DNA of 64,000 nucleotides, taken from JAYPHU01 sp038127535 (GTDB lineage Bacteria > Pseudomonadota > Alphaproteobacteria > Rhodospirillales > UBA2165). The stretch covers positions 62,001 to 126,000 of the forward strand of contig JAYPHU010000004.1 in NCBI GenBank assembly GCA_038127535.1. Reading direction: 5' to 3'. Numbering within the stretch: the first letter of the stretch is position 1; every line of letters begins with the position of its first letter. Shown one piece after another: positions 62,121-64,000 of the stretch. The notes under the pieces were generated by a model. It was given only the letters and a program-made list of their open reading frames with translations, did no database searches and had not been told where the DNA came from. Both the position numbers and the translations under genes were made by a program.

Positions 62121-63155
62121 ATGAACAGTCAGCGTAAATCCATCGGCTTTCTGTCCTTCGGCCATTGGTCGCCGGCACAGGGCTCCCAAACCCAGAGCGG
62201 CGCGGATGCGCTCCTCCAGTCCATCGATCTCGCCGTGGCGGCGGAGGAACTGGGCGCGGACGGGGCGTTCTACCGGGTGCATCACTTCGCCCGGCAATTG
62301 GCGTCGCCCTTCCCGTTACTGGCAGCGGCCGGCGCAAAGACCAAGGCGATCGAGATCGGCACCGCCGTGATCGACATGCGCTACGAGAACCCCATGTACA
62401 TGGCAGAAGATGCGGGCGCGGCCGACCTGATCGCGGGCGGCCGGCTGCAATTGGGCATCAGCCGGGGCTCCCCCGAACAGGTGCAGGACGGCTGGCGCTA
62501 TTTCGGCCACCGCCCGGCGGAAGACGAAACGGACGCCGACATGGCGCGCCGCTACACCGAAGCGTTCCTGGAGATATTAAAAGGCCAGGGCTTCGCCCAG
62601 CCGGACCCCAACCCCATGTTCCCCAACCCGCCGGGCCTTTTACGGCTGGAACCCTACTCAGGCGGATTGCGGGAACGCATCTGGTGGGGGTCGGGCTCCA
62701 CTGCAACGGCCATCTGGGCCGCGCAGATGGGGATGAACCTGCAAAGCTCCACCCTCAAGGATGACGAGACCGGGGAGCCGTTCCATATCCAACAGGCCGC
62801 CCAAATCCGCGCCTACAAGGAAGCCTGGAAGGAAGCCGGGCACGAACGCGAGCCCCGCACCTCGGTCAGCCGCAGCATCTTTGCCCTGATCAACGATATG
62901 GACCGGATGTATTTCGGCCAGGACCGGCCGAGCGAAGATCATATCGGTTTTATCGACCCGCAGACCCGCTCCATCTTCGGTCGCACTTATGCGGCCGAGC
63001 CTGATCAATTGGCCAAGGACCTGGCCGAGGATGAAGCAATTGCGGAAGCCGACACGCTGTTGCTCACCGTGCCAAACCAACTGGGCGTGGAGTACAACGC
63101 CCACGTGATGGAAGCGATCCTCACCCACGTCGCGCCCGAGTTGGGCTGGCGGTAG
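62121..63155 (+). CDS. Luciferase-like flavin-dependent monooxygenase
   Basis: A 344-residue LLM-class protein: SIDLAVAAEELGADGAFYRVHH, AVIDMRYENPMYMAEDAGAADL and LQLGISRGS are the standard barrel blocks. It uses FMNH2 and O2. It is 4 bases downstream of the OGT gene, which is an unlikely functional pair, and 66 bases before an MBL-fold gene. Confidence 0.9.
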   Translation: MNSQRKSIGFLSFGHWSPAQGSQTQSGADALLQSIDLAVAAEELGADGAFYRVHHFARQLASPFPLLAAAGAKTKAIEIGTAVIDMRYENPMYMAEDAGAADLIAGGRLQLGISRGSPEQVQDGWRYFGHRPAEDETDADMARRYTEAFLEILKGQGFAQPDPNPMFPNPPGLLRLEPYSGGLRERIWWGSGSTATAIWAAQMGMNLQSSTLKDDETGEPFHIQQAAQIRAYKEAWKEAGHEREPRTSVSRSIFALINDMDRMYFGQDRPSEDHIGFIDPQTRSIFGRTYAAEPDQLAKDLAEDEAIAEADTLLLTVPNQLGVEYNAHVMEAILTHVAPELGWR

Positions 63156-63221
63156 GTTCCCCCCTCGACTCTCCCCGCCTAACGCGCGACACTCCGGGCA
63201 AACATTCACGTGGAGGACCCG

Positions 63222-64000
63222 ATGACCAGCAATACCGAACGGGGCAAATACCCCGAGAATTTCCTGCCCGGCGCCGAGACCCTCGGCGAAGACGAAATGC
63301 GAATCACCGCGCTCGGCACCGGCCGTCCGTTCCTGCGCCGCTCCCAGGCCAACGCCTGCTGGCTGATCGAGCTCGGCAACGGCGACAAGTTTATGTTCGA
63401 TTTCGGCTTCGGCTCGCAGATGAACTTCACGGCGCTGGAAATCCCCTACAACCAGATCACCGCCTATTTCGCCACGCACCTGCACACCGACCATGTGGGC
63501 GATTTCGGTCAGATCTGGGTCGGCAGTTGGGCCGGCGGGCGGCTCAAACCATTGGAGGTCTTCGGTCCCTCGGCGGATAAGCCGGAATACGGCTTCGCCC
63601 ATTTCGCCAAGCACCAGAGGGAATCCTACCGCTGGGATACGGAAAGCCGGGTGCACGCCCTGCCCGCCGTCGGCGCGGAGGTGAACTGCCACGAGTTCGA
63701 CTATTCCAAGGTCGGCATCATCTATGAAGCCAACGGCGTGAAAATTTCCAGCTTCCCCGCCGTCCACATCATGGACGGTCCGGTGAGCCTGAAGCTCGAA
63801 TGGAACGGGCTGTCAATGGTCTATTCCGGCGACACCACGCCCAGCGAGTTCATGATCGAAAACGCCCAAGGCGTGGATGTCCTGATCCACGAGACCTTCA
63901 ACACGGTCGAGCAGCTCATGACCCGGTCCGGCTATGACGAGCGCACCGCCAAGGCCATCGGCACCATGATCCACTCGGACCCGGCGGAAGCCGCCTTCGT
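63222..64000 (+). CDS. MBL-fold metallohydrolase, partial (cut by window end)
   Basis: An open frame from ATG 63222 (GTGGAGGA upstream) with 259 codons before the window ends. The metallo-beta-lactamase motif HLHTDHVGD is at about 87-95. Later ligands are seen in AVHIMDGP, SGDTTPSEF and LIHETFN. It resembles a group of alphaproteobacterial proteins related to the guanitoxin-pathway hydrolase GntH, which is a family name rather than evidence of toxin production. The C-terminus is missing. Confidence 0.88.
   Translation, partial: MTSNTERGKYPENFLPGAETLGEDEMRITALGTGRPFLRRSQANACWLIELGNGDKFMFDFGFGSQMNFTALEIPYNQITAYFATHLHTDHVGDFGQIWVGSWAGGRLKPLEVFGPSADKPEYGFAHFAKHQRESYRWDTESRVHALPAVGAEVNCHEFDYSKVGIIYEANGVKISSFPAVHIMDGPVSLKLEWNGLSMVYSGDTTPSEFMIENAQGVDVLIHETFNTVEQLMTRSGYDERTAKAIGTMIHSDPAEAAF

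Overview
The window is GC-rich (roughly 60% by eye) and densely packed with metabolic genes. TRAP-TAXI and Tct transporters, Rieske/FAD/diiron oxygenases, TauD, many SDRs, acyl-CoA ligases and an intergenic palindromic repeat of the 'CGTCATCC...GGATGACG' type suggest a free-living, probably marine or soil, alphaproteobacterium of Rhodospirillales character. That placement is inferred from gene content; there is no rRNA or marker gene to prove it. I see no tRNA, rRNA, CRISPR, integrase or transposase.

Layout. 1-8.1 kb: an acyl-CoA ligase, a 49-aa orphan protein with a perfect terminator, an HisD/HpsN-type dehydrogenase divergent from an SDR, a degraded AT-rich patch (broken coiled-coil ORF and a frameshifted membrane-protein gene), a transporter-like membrane protein, a class II aldolase and a degenerate GGDEF protein. 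8.2-14.3 kb: an acyl-CoA ligase divergent from a 2Fe-2S reductase, SDR, PaaA-like diiron protein, FAH-family enzyme and secreted dienelactone hydrolase, which reads as a minimal oxygenase pathway for a CoA-thioester. 14.4-17.0 kb: an amidohydrolase plus RraA-type aldolase pair (LigJ/LigK-like) and a beta-hydroxyacid dehydrogenase. 17.1-24.2 kb: a LacI regulator whose probable operator, TGCAAWCGWTTGCA, occurs once before the regulator and twice before a three-gene 2-oxoacid dehydrogenase operon (E1 alpha, E1 beta, E2) divergent from an M24 metalloenzyme translationally coupled to a CobW-type GTPase.

24.2-31 kb: YciI proteins, an SDR with an unusual active site, two neighbouring genes each interrupted by one in-frame TAG (STAS/SpoIIAA-like and SGNH hydrolase), an amidohydrolase, a GST and a DmdB-like acyl-CoA synthetase. 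31-37.6 kb (minus strand): cupin, HpaB-family monooxygenase, DUF2848 protein, FadB-type fusion, hydrolase and EamA exporter. 37.6-42.7 kb: GGTGCCTGGCACC repeats, an orphan UbiD N-terminal-like ORF, a hydrolase, a palindromic repeat, and a MarR/TAXI/TRAP operon. 42.8-43.9 kb: Mrp ATPase. 44-53.9 kb: one long minus-strand operon (class II aldolase, TctC-TctA-TctB, bicupin, EutA-like ATPase, Rieske oxygenase, PdxA-like dehydrogenase, Pht5-like decarboxylase), which reads as uptake and dearomatisation of an aromatic (di)carboxylate.

54-59.4 kb: an FAD aromatic hydroxylase facing a four-gene operon (ornithine cyclodeaminase family, gentisate-dioxygenase-like bicupin, TauD dioxygenase, SDR). 59.5-64 kb: GST, TPR/O-GlcNAc-transferase-like protein, luciferase-like monooxygenase and an MBL-fold hydrolase cut by the window edge. 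The common theme is uptake and oxidation of aromatic acids and CoA-activated compounds in several parallel cassettes. The most unusual observations are the adjacent in-frame amber codons, the three-site LacI regulon, the EutA-like protein inside an aromatic operon, and atypical catalytic residues in the M24, SDR and HpaB proteins.
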